Notes: a model not told the origin generated them from the sequence alone. A DNA stretch of 30,093 nt from GCA-002840305 sp964609365 (GCA_964609365.1 CAZSRC010000007.1:1-30093); one strand, 5' to 3'. Shown: positions 1 to 8,273, counted from the first letter of the stretch. Program-made: numbers and translations.

Positions 1-967
1 TCTTCCTCCCTCATCTTTACTTAAAACATAAACTTCAGCTTCAAATTCAGTATGAGGAGTAACTATTCCAGTTTTAGATAAAACTTGACCTCTTTCTACT
101 TCATCTTTTTTAGTACCTCTTAAAAGTAAACCAGCATTGTCACCGGCTTCACCTCGATCTAATGATTTGTTAAACATTTCTACACCAGTAATGGTTGTTT
201 TTTTTGTATCCATAAGACCAACAATTTCAACCTCTTCACCAACCTTGATAACACCTCTTTCAATTCTACCTGTAACAACTGTACCACGACCTTCAATTGA
301 AAAGATATCTTCAATTGGCATTAAGAAAGGTTTATCTAGATCTCTTTCTGGTGTTGGAATATGGTCATCTAAAGCTTTTAATAAATCGATAACTGGTTGA
401 GCATCTGGTCCTGATGAATTTTCTAAAGCTTTTAATGCACTTCCTCTAATGATTGGAGTTGTATCTCCAGGAAACTCATACTTCTTTAATAAATCCTTAA
501 CCTCTTCCTCAACTAAGTCGATTAATTCTTTGTCCTCAACCATGTCACATTTATTTAAAAATACAACGATATAAGGAACACCAACCTGTCTAGCTAATAA
601 GATATGCTCTCTAGTTTGAGGCATAGGTCCATCAGTAGCAGAAACTACTAAAATAGCTCCATCCATTTGAGCTGCACCAGTGATCATGTTTTTGACATAA
701 TCAGCATGTCCTGGACAATCAACGTGAGCNNNNNNNNNNGTGACGTGTTTCAGTTTCATACTCTTGATGAGAAGTAGCAATAGTAATACCTCTTTCTTTT
801 TCTTCTGGAGCAATATCAATATCGGCAACTCCTTTTTGAGTTGCTTTCATACCTTGAGCATTAGCCACACTTAAAATTGCAGCTGTCAAAGTTGTTTTAC
901 CATGATCAACGTGGCCAATAGTACCAACGTTAACATGGGGTTTAATACGTTCAAATTTTTCTGCCAT
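1..967 (-). CDS. tuf: Translation elongation factor Tu (3' end outside window; broken by a scaffold gap)
   Basis: EF-Tu is the GTPase that delivers aminoacyl-tRNA to the ribosome. The start at 967 gives MAEKFERIKPHVNVGTIGHV. A TTG 24 bases further upstream is also in frame but would add residues foreign to the family. The P-loop GHVDHGKT is at residues 18-25, the switch I region RGIT is near 60-63, and after the gap the G3 motif DCPGH and G4 motif NKCD follow. About 320 of roughly 395 residues are visible; domain 3 continues past position 1. Ten N at 730-739 interrupt the gene after ...TRH. The reading frame resumes with AHVDCPGH, and family alignment leaves room for only one residue (Tyr), so the frame break is an assembly artefact. 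The gene is separated from fusA by a pilin cassette. A GAGGGG lies about 16 bases before the ATG, too far to be a good Shine-Dalgarno. Confidence 0.97.
730..739. other. Assembly gap of 10 N inside tuf
   Basis: Ten undetermined bases join two halves of tuf. The flanking codons read His (CAC) before and Ala-His-Val-Asp after. EF-Tu proteins normally have one residue here, so the true gap is probably 3 bases rather than 10. Confidence 0.95.
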
Positions 968-1036
968 TTTTTTAAACTTACGACCCCTCAATTAAGAGAG
1001 TTACTTGCCCAAAAGGCAACCAGCCGTTTAAAATTA

Positions 1037-1063
1037 ATTATAAATAAAAATTTATTTAAACAA
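1037..1063 (-). promoter_or_regulatory. Possible tuf promoter
   Basis: On the minus strand a TATAAT hexamer lies at 1037-1042, with a TTGTTT hexamer 15 bases further upstream (1058-1063). The spacing is shorter than ideal. The -10 match is perfect, but such motifs arise easily in this AT-rich sequence. The predicted leader to the tuf start would be about 65 bases. It includes a small TTGCC/GGCAA hairpin near 1005-1019. Confidence 0.35.
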
Positions 1064-1066
1064 CTA

Positions 1067-1094
1067 AAAATAGTTAAAATAAATTAACTATTTT
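1067..1094 (-). terminator. Rho-independent terminator after the pilin cassette
   Basis: A perfect 11-bp inverted repeat (1067-1077 with 1084-1094) has a 6-base loop and is followed on the minus strand by a T-rich tail. It lies 17 bases past the stop of the 92-residue gene and separates the pilin cassette from tuf. Confidence 0.6.
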
Positions 1095-1110
1095 ATTATT
1101 ATTTTATTAT

Positions 1111-1389
1111 TTAATCTTCTGATTCTTCTTTTACTTGAGGTGGTATTCTCCAATTATTTGATCTGGAGTTTCTTCCATTGCTATTATTACCTGAATTTCT
1201 ATATTCATTATTGTCTATTTTATCAATTATTTTTTTTTCTGTCAAGGAATCATCCAGTCCCATCAAATCTTCATATTGATCAAGCGTCATTACAACAAAA
1301 GAGTTGTCGGGCTCACTGTTGTCAAATACTATAATTCTGTCCCCTGTTTTTTTGGATAAACCAATAACTTGTTTTAACTGTTTAGACAT
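1111..1389 (-). CDS. Small conserved protein with an antitoxin-like (Phd/RelB-style) core
   Basis: This 92-residue protein has no assigned function. Residues 1-45 have a pattern reminiscent of Phd/YefM or RelB-type antitoxin N-termini: a Ser-Lys rich first helix, an IIVFDN strand, then FVVMTLDQYEDLM. The second half is rich in Asn, Ser and Arg and probably disordered, with an acidic C-terminus. No toxin partner is adjacent. It is the last gene of the pilin cassette: it follows the 529-residue prepilin by about 90 bases, which contain an 11-bp inverted repeat, and it is followed by a terminator. The antitoxin comparison is pattern-level only. An alternative is a cytoplasmic regulator of pilin expression. 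No Shine-Dalgarno is visible. Confidence 0.75.
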   Translation of the reverse strand: MSKQLKQVIGLSKKTGDRIIVFDNSEPDNSFVVMTLDQYEDLMGLDDSLTEKKIIDKIDNNEYRNSGNNSNGRNSRSNNWRIPPQVKEESED

Positions 1390-1402
1390 AGATAAAAATA
1401 AT

Positions 1403-1433
1403 TAATTCTAAATTTTATTTTGATTTAGAATTA
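1403..1433 (-). repeat. Perfect 11-bp inverted repeat upstream of the antitoxin-like gene
   Basis: TAATTCTAAAT at 1403-1413 is matched by ATTTAGAATTA at 1423-1433, with a 9-base loop. It lies between the 529-residue prepilin stop and the ATG at 1389, ending 13 bases before that ATG. It could be a weak terminator, an mRNA-stabilising hairpin, or an operator for the small protein that follows. Confidence 0.6.
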
Positions 1434-1479
1434 TAGCATATATTTTTTAAAAATCAAGTGCCCTTTTTTATATAAAAAA

Positions 1480-3069
1480 CTAATTATTTAATCTAGGATA
1501 TTCTGAGCTTGGAGAAAAAATCCAAATTTCTGGACTCCAGTTAGTATAAATATTTTCTCCACCAATATTGCTATTTTCAAAACCTTCTTTCATTTGAGTG
1601 CTACTCCTAGGTAGACCCTTAGTGTTATCCGTTAAAGCGCTAACATCTTTGTCATAATAACTATTAGTAATAGTTCCATTTACACGATAGCCACAAAAAC
1701 CACCAATAGTTATAGGGGTGGCTGTTTTTATTACAACTGAAACAGCATAGGAGTTAAAAATTTTGGGAGAGCCAAGCCTCATCATACCCACAAAACCACC
1801 AACCCCAGCAACGGTATTACCACCACCACGAACATTTACACCTAAATTAAAACTATCGTAAACCTCTCCTGCATAAGTCATACCGCCAATAGCCCCACCA
1901 ATATACCTACCATGTCTATTAGTATCACCAGCATAAACATAACCTTCGTAAATTCCAATTTTTCTAACAATTGAATTTGTACTTAAATCAGAGGCCTCAT
2001 TTATTAAACCTATGATACCACCAACAGCTTCCAATGTCCAAGCTTGAGATCCAACAGCTCTAACATCAGCATTATAAACAAAACAATTTTCAATATTAGA
2101 ATTTCTTATACTAGCTATAAGACCACCAATTACAAGGTCCCCGGTAGTATTAGTCCTAACTGTTACATTAATTGAATTAACATTATAAATATTAGAGTTA
2201 GTAACCATGCCAACCAAAGAGGATACATAGCTTTTACCAATTATTTGAAAATTTTCTAAAATAATATTTTGCAATAAGGAATTAGAAATAACACCAAATA
2301 AGGCAACATAATCAGTAGTGCTTCTATTAATTTTAGCATTTCTTATTTTTAAACCGTTGCCATCATAAATACCAACAAAAGGATTGGCTAAATTTCCTAT
2401 CGGTAGCCAACCCGAGCCACTTTGATAACCAGATAGATCGATGTGATTAATTTGAACATACTTTTTATCTAGACCAGTTTGATAGCTTGCCTCCCATTGA
2501 GTCCCAAGTCCCATAATTTGAGAAGTGCTGGAAGATAAACGGCTTAACTCATCGGCATTAGCTATTGGAATATATAAATCATTTTGTATTAGATTTGTAA
2601 TTTGACCGGGTGTATAAATTCCCTGGGGGCATGGAACCTCAATAATTCCTGTAGGCAAAACGCATTTTTCACCAGAAGAAAAAATATCAAAACCAGACTC
2701 TAGGCAAAATGATAATTTATATGAATCATCAGAGGCAACATAGACATACTGATAATCACTTGAAATACAATCATATCCATAATAAGCAGGGTTTTCAGGA
2801 ATTTTATCTAAATAAACTTGGGAACTTTGCACTCCTATCAATGATTGTCCGGGTAATAATTGACTAGGATAAGTGCCTTCAAATAATTTATAATTTTCCA
2901 ATGCTAGACGAATCTCATTAATATCAGCAATTCTTTTTGAGTCACGAGAATTTTTTCTAATTTGACTATAGGAAACAATAGCCAAACTAGCTATTAATAA
3001 TATTATAGAAATAGAAACAATTAATTCTATTAAAGTAAATGCTTTTTTATTTTTTTTAAAAAAAATCAT
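1480..3069 (-). CDS. Type IV prepilin-like protein fused to GLUG-type beta-helix repeats
   Basis: This 529-residue protein begins with a class III signal: a short Lys-rich leader, cleavage expected between Ala10 and Phe11, Glu at +5 (FTLIE) and a hydrophobic helix to about residue 33. Residues 35-150 form a GspG-like pseudopilin module (RDSKR, IRLALENYKLFEGTYP, several Cys). From about 205 to 475 come short repeats of the form GGhhG....I.NSY, for example GGLIAS, GGIIGL, GGAIGG, GGFVGM and GGFCGY. These resemble the GLUG motif of surface adhesins and predict a right-handed beta-helix. It is likely displayed on a pilus or pseudopilus and used for attachment, which is inference. It starts 3 bases after the stop of the 822-residue homologue. 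Ala rather than Gly at -1 is unusual generally. Confidence 0.88.
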   Translation of the reverse strand: MIFFKKNKKAFTLIELIVSISIILLIASLAIVSYSQIRKNSRDSKRIADINEIRLALENYKLFEGTYPSQLLPGQSLIGVQSSQVYLDKIPENPAYYGYDCISSDYQYVYVASDDSYKLSFCLESGFDIFSSGEKCVLPTGIIEVPCPQGIYTPGQITNLIQNDLYIPIANADELSRLSSSTSQIMGLGTQWEASYQTGLDKKYVQINHIDLSGYQSGSGWLPIGNLANPFVGIYDGNGLKIRNAKINRSTTDYVALFGVISNSLLQNIILENFQIIGKSYVSSLVGMVTNSNIYNVNSINVTVRTNTTGDLVIGGLIASIRNSNIENCFVYNADVRAVGSQAWTLEAVGGIIGLINEASDLSTNSIVRKIGIYEGYVYAGDTNRHGRYIGGAIGGMTYAGEVYDSFNLGVNVRGGGNTVAGVGGFVGMMRLGSPKIFNSYAVSVVIKTATPITIGGFCGYRVNGTITNSYYDKDVSALTDNTKGLPRSSTQMKEGFENSNIGGENIYTNWSPEIWIFSPSSEYPRLNN

Positions 3070-3071
3070 AA

Positions 3072-5540
3072 CTAAGGATTATTAGAAATAAATCTTTTAA
3101 CTGTTAACTTTCCTGACTGAGCAAGATCCCTGTAGGAAACATAAGGAATTCCATTATCAACAAAAAGAGAAATTGATTCTACTTCAGATTCTGAGAATGC
3201 TAATGAGCCAACTGATCTCCAAGAATTAATACTTCCACCAATATACTTTTTAACAGATATCTTACCGCTATTCATCATATCTTTATAGGCTAAATAAGGA
3301 CTTCCCCTATAAACAAAAAGTGATAAAGAATCAGAGGCGGAACTAGAAATATTACTAGAGTTTAAATCTTGCCAAGAATTATTTTCATATTTCATAACAA
3401 CTGCTTTTCCAGATAAAGAGGCATCACTAAAAGAAACGTAAACAATATTTTTAGAAAAAGAAAGAGATGGGCTAGAGATTGCACCAGGAGAAATGCCAAA
3501 AGAGGAAAGTACTTGCCAAGAATTATTAAAAAACCTCATCACACTTAATTTACCAGAATTATTTAAATCCTTGAAAGCAATATAAGGAATATTATTATTA
3601 ATTTTTAAAATTACATCCTCAGCTTGTCCCGGTGAAAAACCTGGATCACCAACATTTTGCCAAGAATTATTTTCATATTTCATCACACTCAATTTTCCAG
3701 ACTGACTTTGGTCCTTGAAGGCAACATAAGGAATACTAGAAGAAAAGTCCATTGAAACAAAGCTAGCTTGCCCCTGAGAAAATCCAGGACTGCCAACATT
3801 TTGCCAAGAATCATTCTCGTATTTCATTAAAGAAACCCTGTTTCCATCCTCTTCTCCTAAATAAACCCTACCGCCATAAACGGCTGCTAAAAATTTATCA
3901 CCACTAGAATTAACGCAGAAAGTTCTCCAGTTAAGATTTGTATCTCCGGCTGGTCTAACCTCTTCAAAAGAATAATCATTAAAAAAATTCTTTGCATAAT
4001 AAAGCCTTCCTCCAAAATAACCAAAAAGTATTTTTGAACCATCAGAGCTCATAGATGAATTTAAAACTGGCCAATTTATATAGAAAGGATTAAATTGATT
4101 ATCTTGAAGCATGATAAAGCTTGGTAAATTATTGGAATAAAAAATTCTAGAATTAGGATCTTGTAAACCATTTTTAGATAAGAAAAATTTTTGCCAATCA
4201 GATGAAATAGATAAGGCATTGTAATTAGTACCATAAGTCGTGACAAAATCAAGAGATGACCAGGTAGCACCAAAATCTAATGACTGAAAAAATTTACTAT
4301 GACGACCAAGGAGCATCATCTTACTTCCATCAGAAGACACAGCAGAGCTATTCCAATCTCTATTAACATTACCATCTGGCTGAACCTCTTGCCAATTAAG
4401 ACCATAGTTAGAAGAAATATAAGCTCTACCACCAGTACTAGTACTTCCTATTAACATATACTGACCATTACTAGACATAGAAGCTGTGTCCCATTTCTTA
4501 TTTGTTGTACCAGATGGTTGAACTTGTTGCCAATTTAAACCATAATTAGATGATAAAAAAACTCTACCATTTATAGTTGATCCACTTTCTCCGACCAAAA
4601 TATATTTTCCATCACTAGAAATAGCTAAAGCACTCCAACTACTAACAGTTGACCCAGAAGGTCTTATCTCGGTCCAGGTAGCACCAGAATCATTTGAAAG
4701 ATAAGCTCTTTGATGACTACTATAGGTAACCAAAACTATTGTTGAGCCATTATTAGCCATAGCACACCTGTTCCAGTTTTTTACAACATTTCCAGCTGGT
4801 TGAGTCTCTTGCCAAACTAATGTTAGATAAGCATCACGAAAAGCAACATAAGGAATATTTGAAGAAACCGCTAAAGAAGTAAAGTCAGCGGCATCGCTAG
4901 AAAATCCAGGATCACCAATATTATCCCAAGAAGATCCATTAAACTTCATTAGACTAGCTTTATTAGAATTAGACCCATCTTGATAAGCTATATAAGGATT
5001 ACCATTATAAACATATAAAGAATTATAATTTGTCCCAGTTGGTGAAAAACCAGGATTCCCGACTCCTTGCCAAGAACATTCATCTGGATTATTTAAACAA
5101 AAATTTGAACAAGGAGTGCTAAGTATTCCTCCAGAAACAGCACATTTAGATCCGGCTAAATAATTATCAACATTTGATTCTATGCAAAAAGATATTTCAT
5201 AATTATTATTTTCAAAATCATAATAATAAGAATAATTTTTATTTGGACAATTAAAATTATAATAAGAAGGACTCTTGGGTATTTTAGAAATAAAAACAGC
5301 CTTAGAGTTTGGTCCAATTAATGCTTGTCCGGGTATTAATTCCTCCGGATAAGAACCTTCAATTTGTTTATAATTTTCTAAGGCAATTTGAATTTGGCTT
5401 ATATCAGAAACCCTCTTCGAATCTCTACCCTTTCTTCTAGAATCTGCTATAGAAAAAATAACTATAGAAGATATTAAAATAATAATAGAAACAGTAACCA
5501 CTATCTCAACCAAAGTAAATGCTTTTTTATTTTTTAACAT
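3072..5540 (-). CDS. Type IV prepilin-like protein fused to nested beta-propeller repeats
   Basis: This 822-residue protein starts MLKNKKAFTLVEIVV. Prepilin peptidase cleavage is expected between Ala7 and Phe8, with Glu at +5 and a hydrophobic helix to about residue 31. Residues 33-150 are a GspG-like pilin module closely similar to that of the following gene. Two repeat families follow. Type A (about 156-240 and 567-822) has the form SW..VG.PGFS.....S..V....PYVAYKD...SGK.SVMKY. Type B (about 241-565) is BNR/Asp-box-like: W.EV.P.G....W...A.SSDG..........YLSS.YG.NW. The B block interrupts one A repeat. The architecture suggests a pilus-tip or surface adhesin with a propeller head, possibly binding glycans or a host cell. 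This is inference, and no catalytic sialidase residues are claimed. Confidence 0.88.
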   Translation of the reverse strand: MLKNKKAFTLVEIVVTVSIIILISSIVIFSIADSRRKGRDSKRVSDISQIQIALENYKQIEGSYPEELIPGQALIGPNSKAVFISKIPKSPSYYNFNCPNKNYSYYYDFENNNYEISFCIESNVDNYLAGSKCAVSGGILSTPCSNFCLNNPDECSWQGVGNPGFSPTGTNYNSLYVYNGNPYIAYQDGSNSNKASLMKFNGSSWDNIGDPGFSSDAADFTSLAVSSNIPYVAFRDAYLTLVWQETQPAGNVVKNWNRCAMANNGSTIVLVTYSSHQRAYLSNDSGATWTEIRPSGSTVSSWSALAISSDGKYILVGESGSTINGRVFLSSNYGLNWQQVQPSGTTNKKWDTASMSSNGQYMLIGSTSTGGRAYISSNYGLNWQEVQPDGNVNRDWNSSAVSSDGSKMMLLGRHSKFFQSLDFGATWSSLDFVTTYGTNYNALSISSDWQKFFLSKNGLQDPNSRIFYSNNLPSFIMLQDNQFNPFYINWPVLNSSMSSDGSKILFGYFGGRLYYAKNFFNDYSFEEVRPAGDTNLNWRTFCVNSSGDKFLAAVYGGRVYLGEEDGNRVSLMKYENDSWQNVGSPGFSQGQASFVSMDFSSSIPYVAFKDQSQSGKLSVMKYENNSWQNVGDPGFSPGQAEDVILKINNNIPYIAFKDLNNSGKLSVMRFFNNSWQVLSSFGISPGAISSPSLSFSKNIVYVSFSDASLSGKAVVMKYENNSWQDLNSSNISSSASDSLSLFVYRGSPYLAYKDMMNSGKISVKKYIGGSINSWRSVGSLAFSESEVESISLFVDNGIPYVSYRDLAQSGKLTVKRFISNNP

Positions 5541-5565
5541 GAATAAATTTTAATAATATAAAAAA

Positions 5566-5574
5566 ATTATAACA
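5566..5574 (-). promoter_or_regulatory. Extended -10 element for the pilin cassette
   Basis: Minus-strand TGTTATAAT (a TGn-TATAAT extended -10) lies about 26 bases upstream of the 822-residue prepilin start and downstream of the fusA terminator. The -35 region is only a T-run. It suggests that the cassette is transcribed independently of the str operon. Confidence 0.5.
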
Positions 5575-5588
5575 CATTTTTATAAAAT

Positions 5589-5623
5589 AAAAAAACAGAT
5601 TTAAATTTTAAACCTGTTTTTTT
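5589..5623 (-). terminator. fusA terminator
   Basis: A hairpin pairing the AAAAAAACAG arm (5589-5598) with CTGTTTTTTT (5614-5623) lies 13 bases past the fusA stop. On the minus strand it is a stem followed by a T-rich stretch. An inner TTTAAA/TTTAAA pairing extends the stem after one mismatch. Confidence 0.7.
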
Positions 5624-5635
5624 ATTTTTGATATT

Positions 5636-7714
5636 TTATTTGCTAGATTTTTCTTTAATTTGCTCTAAAATATTTCTTGGAACCTCGCTATAATGAGAAA
5701 ATTCCATGACATAATTAGCCCTACCCTGACTCATAGAGCGAAGTGATGTTGCATAGCCAAACATTTCTGCTAGAGGAACTTTTGATAATACAACTTTAGC
5801 ATTGCCTCTTTCAGTCATTTCTTCTATTTGACCTCTCTTAGCATTTAAGTCACCAATAATATTTCCCATATATTCCTCTGGAGTTGTTACTTCAACTTTC
5901 ATAACAGGCTCTAATAAAACTGGTGATCCTTTTTGACAAGCTTCTTTAAAAGCAAATATGGCAGCCATTTTAAAAGCAATTTCAGATGAATCAACTTCAT
6001 GATAAGAACCATCATAAACAGTCACCTTAACATCAACTACTGGATAACCAGCTGAAACACCACTTTGCATAGCCTCTTTTACACCCTTTTCAATAGCAGG
6101 TATATACTCTCTAGGGATAGCACCACCTTTAACTTCGTCTAAGAATTCATAACCTTTTCCATCTTCTTGAGGCTCAACACGAAGATAACAATGCCCATAT
6201 TGACCACGACCACCAGATTGCTTGGCATATTTATGTTCAGCTTCGGATCTTTGTTTAATAGTCTCTCTATATGATACTTGAGGGTTACCAACATTAGCTT
6301 CGACACCAAACTCTCTCTTCATTCTATCTACGATAATATCTAAATGTAACTCACCCATACCAGAAATTAAAACTTGACTAGTTTCTTCATCACTTTCAAC
6401 TCTAAAAGTTGGATCTTCTTCAGATAATCTACTTAAAGCAATTCCCATTTTTTCTTGATCAGCTTTGGTTTTTGGTTCAACAGCAATTTTAATAACAGGC
6501 TCTGGAAAGACAATTGACTCTAATAAAATTGGTCTTTTTTCATCGCACAAAGTATTTCCGGTAGTTGTATCTTTTAAACCAATTACAGCAGCAATATCTC
6601 CAGCTTTGATTTCTTTAATTTCCTCCCTATGATTAGCATGCATTCTAACTAAACGACCAATTCTTTCTTTGTTTCCAGTTGAAGAATTTACAATATAGGA
6701 ACCAGAACTTAAAACTCCGCTATAAACACGAACAAAACAAAGCTTACCAACAAAAGGATCGGTAGCAATTTTAAAAGCTAATCCAGAAAAAGGTTCCTTC
6801 TCATCAGCCTTAATAACTATTTTTTTTGTCTCATCCTTAATATCAGTTCCCTCTATTTGAGGAACGTCTAAAGGTGATGGTAAAAATTCACAAACAGCAT
6901 CTAATGCCAATTGAACACCAATATTTTGTAAAGCTGTTCCGCACATAACAGGATAAATACTATTAGCAATAACTCCTTTTCTCATAGCTCCTTTTAAATC
7001 CTCATTAGAGATCTCTTCTCCTACTAAATATTTTTCAGTTAAAGAGTCATCAAATTCTACAACTTTTTCAACTAACTCAGAATGATATTTTTCTAATTTC
7101 TCTACCATATCAGCTGGAACTGGAATTTCACTTATTTGCTCTCCAAAACTACCTTCAAATTTGTAAGCTTTTTTAGTTAAAACATCAATAACTCCAGAAA
7201 ATTCAGATTCAGATCCGATTGGTAATTGATAAGCAACCGCCTTAGAATTAAGTCTTTTCTTAATTGACTCGATGCTCATATAAAAATCAGCACCAGTTTT
7301 ATCCATTTTATTAATAAAACAAATTCTTGGAACATTATATTTATCAGCTTGACGCCAAACAGTTTCAGATTGAGGCTCAACTCCTTGAGATGCATCAAAA
7401 ACAGCAATAGCACCATCTAGAACACGAAGAGATCTTTCAACTTCAACAGTAAAATCTACGTGACCAGGAGTATCAATAATATTTATTTTATTATCTTTCC
7501 AAAAACAAGTAGTAGCAGCAGAAGTAATTGTAATACCGCGCTCCTTTTCCTGCTCCATCCAGTCCATATCAGCTGCTCCATCATGAGTTTCTCCAATTTT
7601 ATGTTTTTTTCCTGTGTAAAATAAAACACGCTCAGTAAAAGTAGTTTTACCAGCATCAATGTGAGCCATAATTCCGATATTACGGAACTTATCTAAAGTA
7701 TAATCTTGCGACAT
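5636..7714 (-). CDS. fusA: Elongation factor G
   Basis: EF-G is the 692-residue GTPase that drives ribosomal translocation and, with RRF, ribosome recycling. It is full length for the family. The G1 motif AHIDAGKT is at residues 17-24, RGITI around 59-63, DTPGH at 81-85, and NKMDKTGAD from 135. Domains II to V follow, including the typical VGNPQVSYRETI and GGRGQYGH stretches of domain IV and GYATSLRSMSQGRA near the C-terminus. It is the third gene of the str operon after rpsL and rpsG. A GC-rich repeat pair lies between rpsG and this gene. A terminator follows, so tuf is not co-transcribed in the usual way. Confidence 0.98.
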   Translation of the reverse strand: MSQDYTLDKFRNIGIMAHIDAGKTTFTERVLFYTGKKHKIGETHDGAADMDWMEQEKERGITITSAATTCFWKDNKINIIDTPGHVDFTVEVERSLRVLDGAIAVFDASQGVEPQSETVWRQADKYNVPRICFINKMDKTGADFYMSIESIKKRLNSKAVAYQLPIGSESEFSGVIDVLTKKAYKFEGSFGEQISEIPVPADMVEKLEKYHSELVEKVVEFDDSLTEKYLVGEEISNEDLKGAMRKGVIANSIYPVMCGTALQNIGVQLALDAVCEFLPSPLDVPQIEGTDIKDETKKIVIKADEKEPFSGLAFKIATDPFVGKLCFVRVYSGVLSSGSYIVNSSTGNKERIGRLVRMHANHREEIKEIKAGDIAAVIGLKDTTTGNTLCDEKRPILLESIVFPEPVIKIAVEPKTKADQEKMGIALSRLSEEDPTFRVESDEETSQVLISGMGELHLDIIVDRMKREFGVEANVGNPQVSYRETIKQRSEAEHKYAKQSGGRGQYGHCYLRVEPQEDGKGYEFLDEVKGGAIPREYIPAIEKGVKEAMQSGVSAGYPVVDVKVTVYDGSYHEVDSSEIAFKMAAIFAFKEACQKGSPVLLEPVMKVEVTTPEEYMGNIIGDLNAKRGQIEEMTERGNAKVVLSKVPLAEMFGYATSLRSMSQGRANYVMEFSHYSEVPRNILEQIKEKSSK

Positions 7715-7730
7715 ATATCTTTTATATTGT

Positions 7731-7821
7731 TATTCCCGCAAAAGCAGGAATTCAATTATTAATTTTAATTATATTTAAAAATCCATAGACCCCCGCCTAC
7801 GCCGGGGTGATAAGGAGGGGG
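7731..7821. repeat. REP-like pair of GC-rich hairpins
   Basis: Two palindromic units flank an AT-rich spacer. One is ATTCCCGC-AAAA-GCAGGAAT (from 7731; 8-bp stem with one G-T pair). The other is a CCCCCG-CCTACG-CCGGGG unit (about 7789-7808) with one mismatch. The CCCGC...GCGGG and GCCTACGC vocabulary is typical of dispersed REP/MITE-like elements. The GC content contrasts sharply with all surrounding DNA. The element fills the space from directly after the rpsG stop to 17 bases before the fusA start. Confidence 0.7.
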
Positions 7822-8263
7822 TTATCTTGCGAAGTGAGCAAAAGCCTTGTTAGATTCAGCCATTTTATGAACAGCCTCTCTCTTTTTAACGGCATTACCC
7901 TCTCCATTTGAAGCATCTAAAATTTCTGCGGCTAATTTTTCAGCCATTGATTTACCTCTTCTATCGTTGGCAGCCTTAATAATCCAATGACAACCCAAAT
8001 AAAAACGTCTCTCTCCCCTAACTTGGAAAGGAACTTGATAATTAGCGCCACCAACTCTTTTTCCCCTAACCTCAAGTAATGGTGAAACTTTTTTTAAAGC
8101 TTTATTAAAAATGTGACGTGGATCATGCTTGGTTTCCTTTCTGATAAGATCGAAAGCATCATAAGTAATCTTTTGAGCAACAGATCTTTTCCCGTCTCTC
8201 ATTATATAGTTTATAAATTTGGCAATATTTTTATCGCCATATTTTAAGTCATTTTCAATCTCT
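7822..8263 (-). CDS. rpsG: 30S ribosomal protein uS7 (N-terminus lost in an assembly gap)
   Basis: uS7 is a primary 16S rRNA-binding protein that nucleates the 30S head. The longest ATG-started frame begins at 8202 (MRDGKRSVAQ), but this is an internal Met. The frame stays open upstream to the N-run and reads IENDLKYGDKNIAKFINYIM, which matches the conserved S7 segment (D.KYG....AKFIN.IM.DGK). The real start (MPRR... in the family, about 11-12 more residues) must lie within the gap, because the sequence beyond the gap does not encode it. Later family motifs are RRVGGANYQVPFQV, KSMAEKLAAEI and the C-terminal MAESNKAFAHFAR. It is the second gene of the str operon. Confidence 0.96.
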
Positions 8264-8273
8264 NNNNNNNNNN
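8264..8273. other. Assembly gap of 10 N at the rpsG start
   Basis: Ten undetermined bases remove the initiation codon and first residues of rpsG. About 33-36 bases of coding sequence are expected, so the gap length is nominal. The remaining intergenic sequence to the rpsL stop (8274-8341) is AT-rich with no gene. Confidence 0.9.

Noticed and set aside
137..400. Plus-strand open frame of 87 codons
   Set aside because: It lies antisense to tuf, which is clearly coding in the other strand; composition reflects the complement.
998..1022. Possible tRNA fragment or riboregulator in the tuf leader
   Set aside because: Only a 5-bp hairpin (TTGCC/GGCAA) is visible; there is no cloverleaf, T-loop or acceptor pairing.
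1480..5540. CRISPR-like or satellite repeats in the pilin genes
   Set aside because: The periodicity is protein repeats with divergent codons, not identical DNA repeats with unique spacers.
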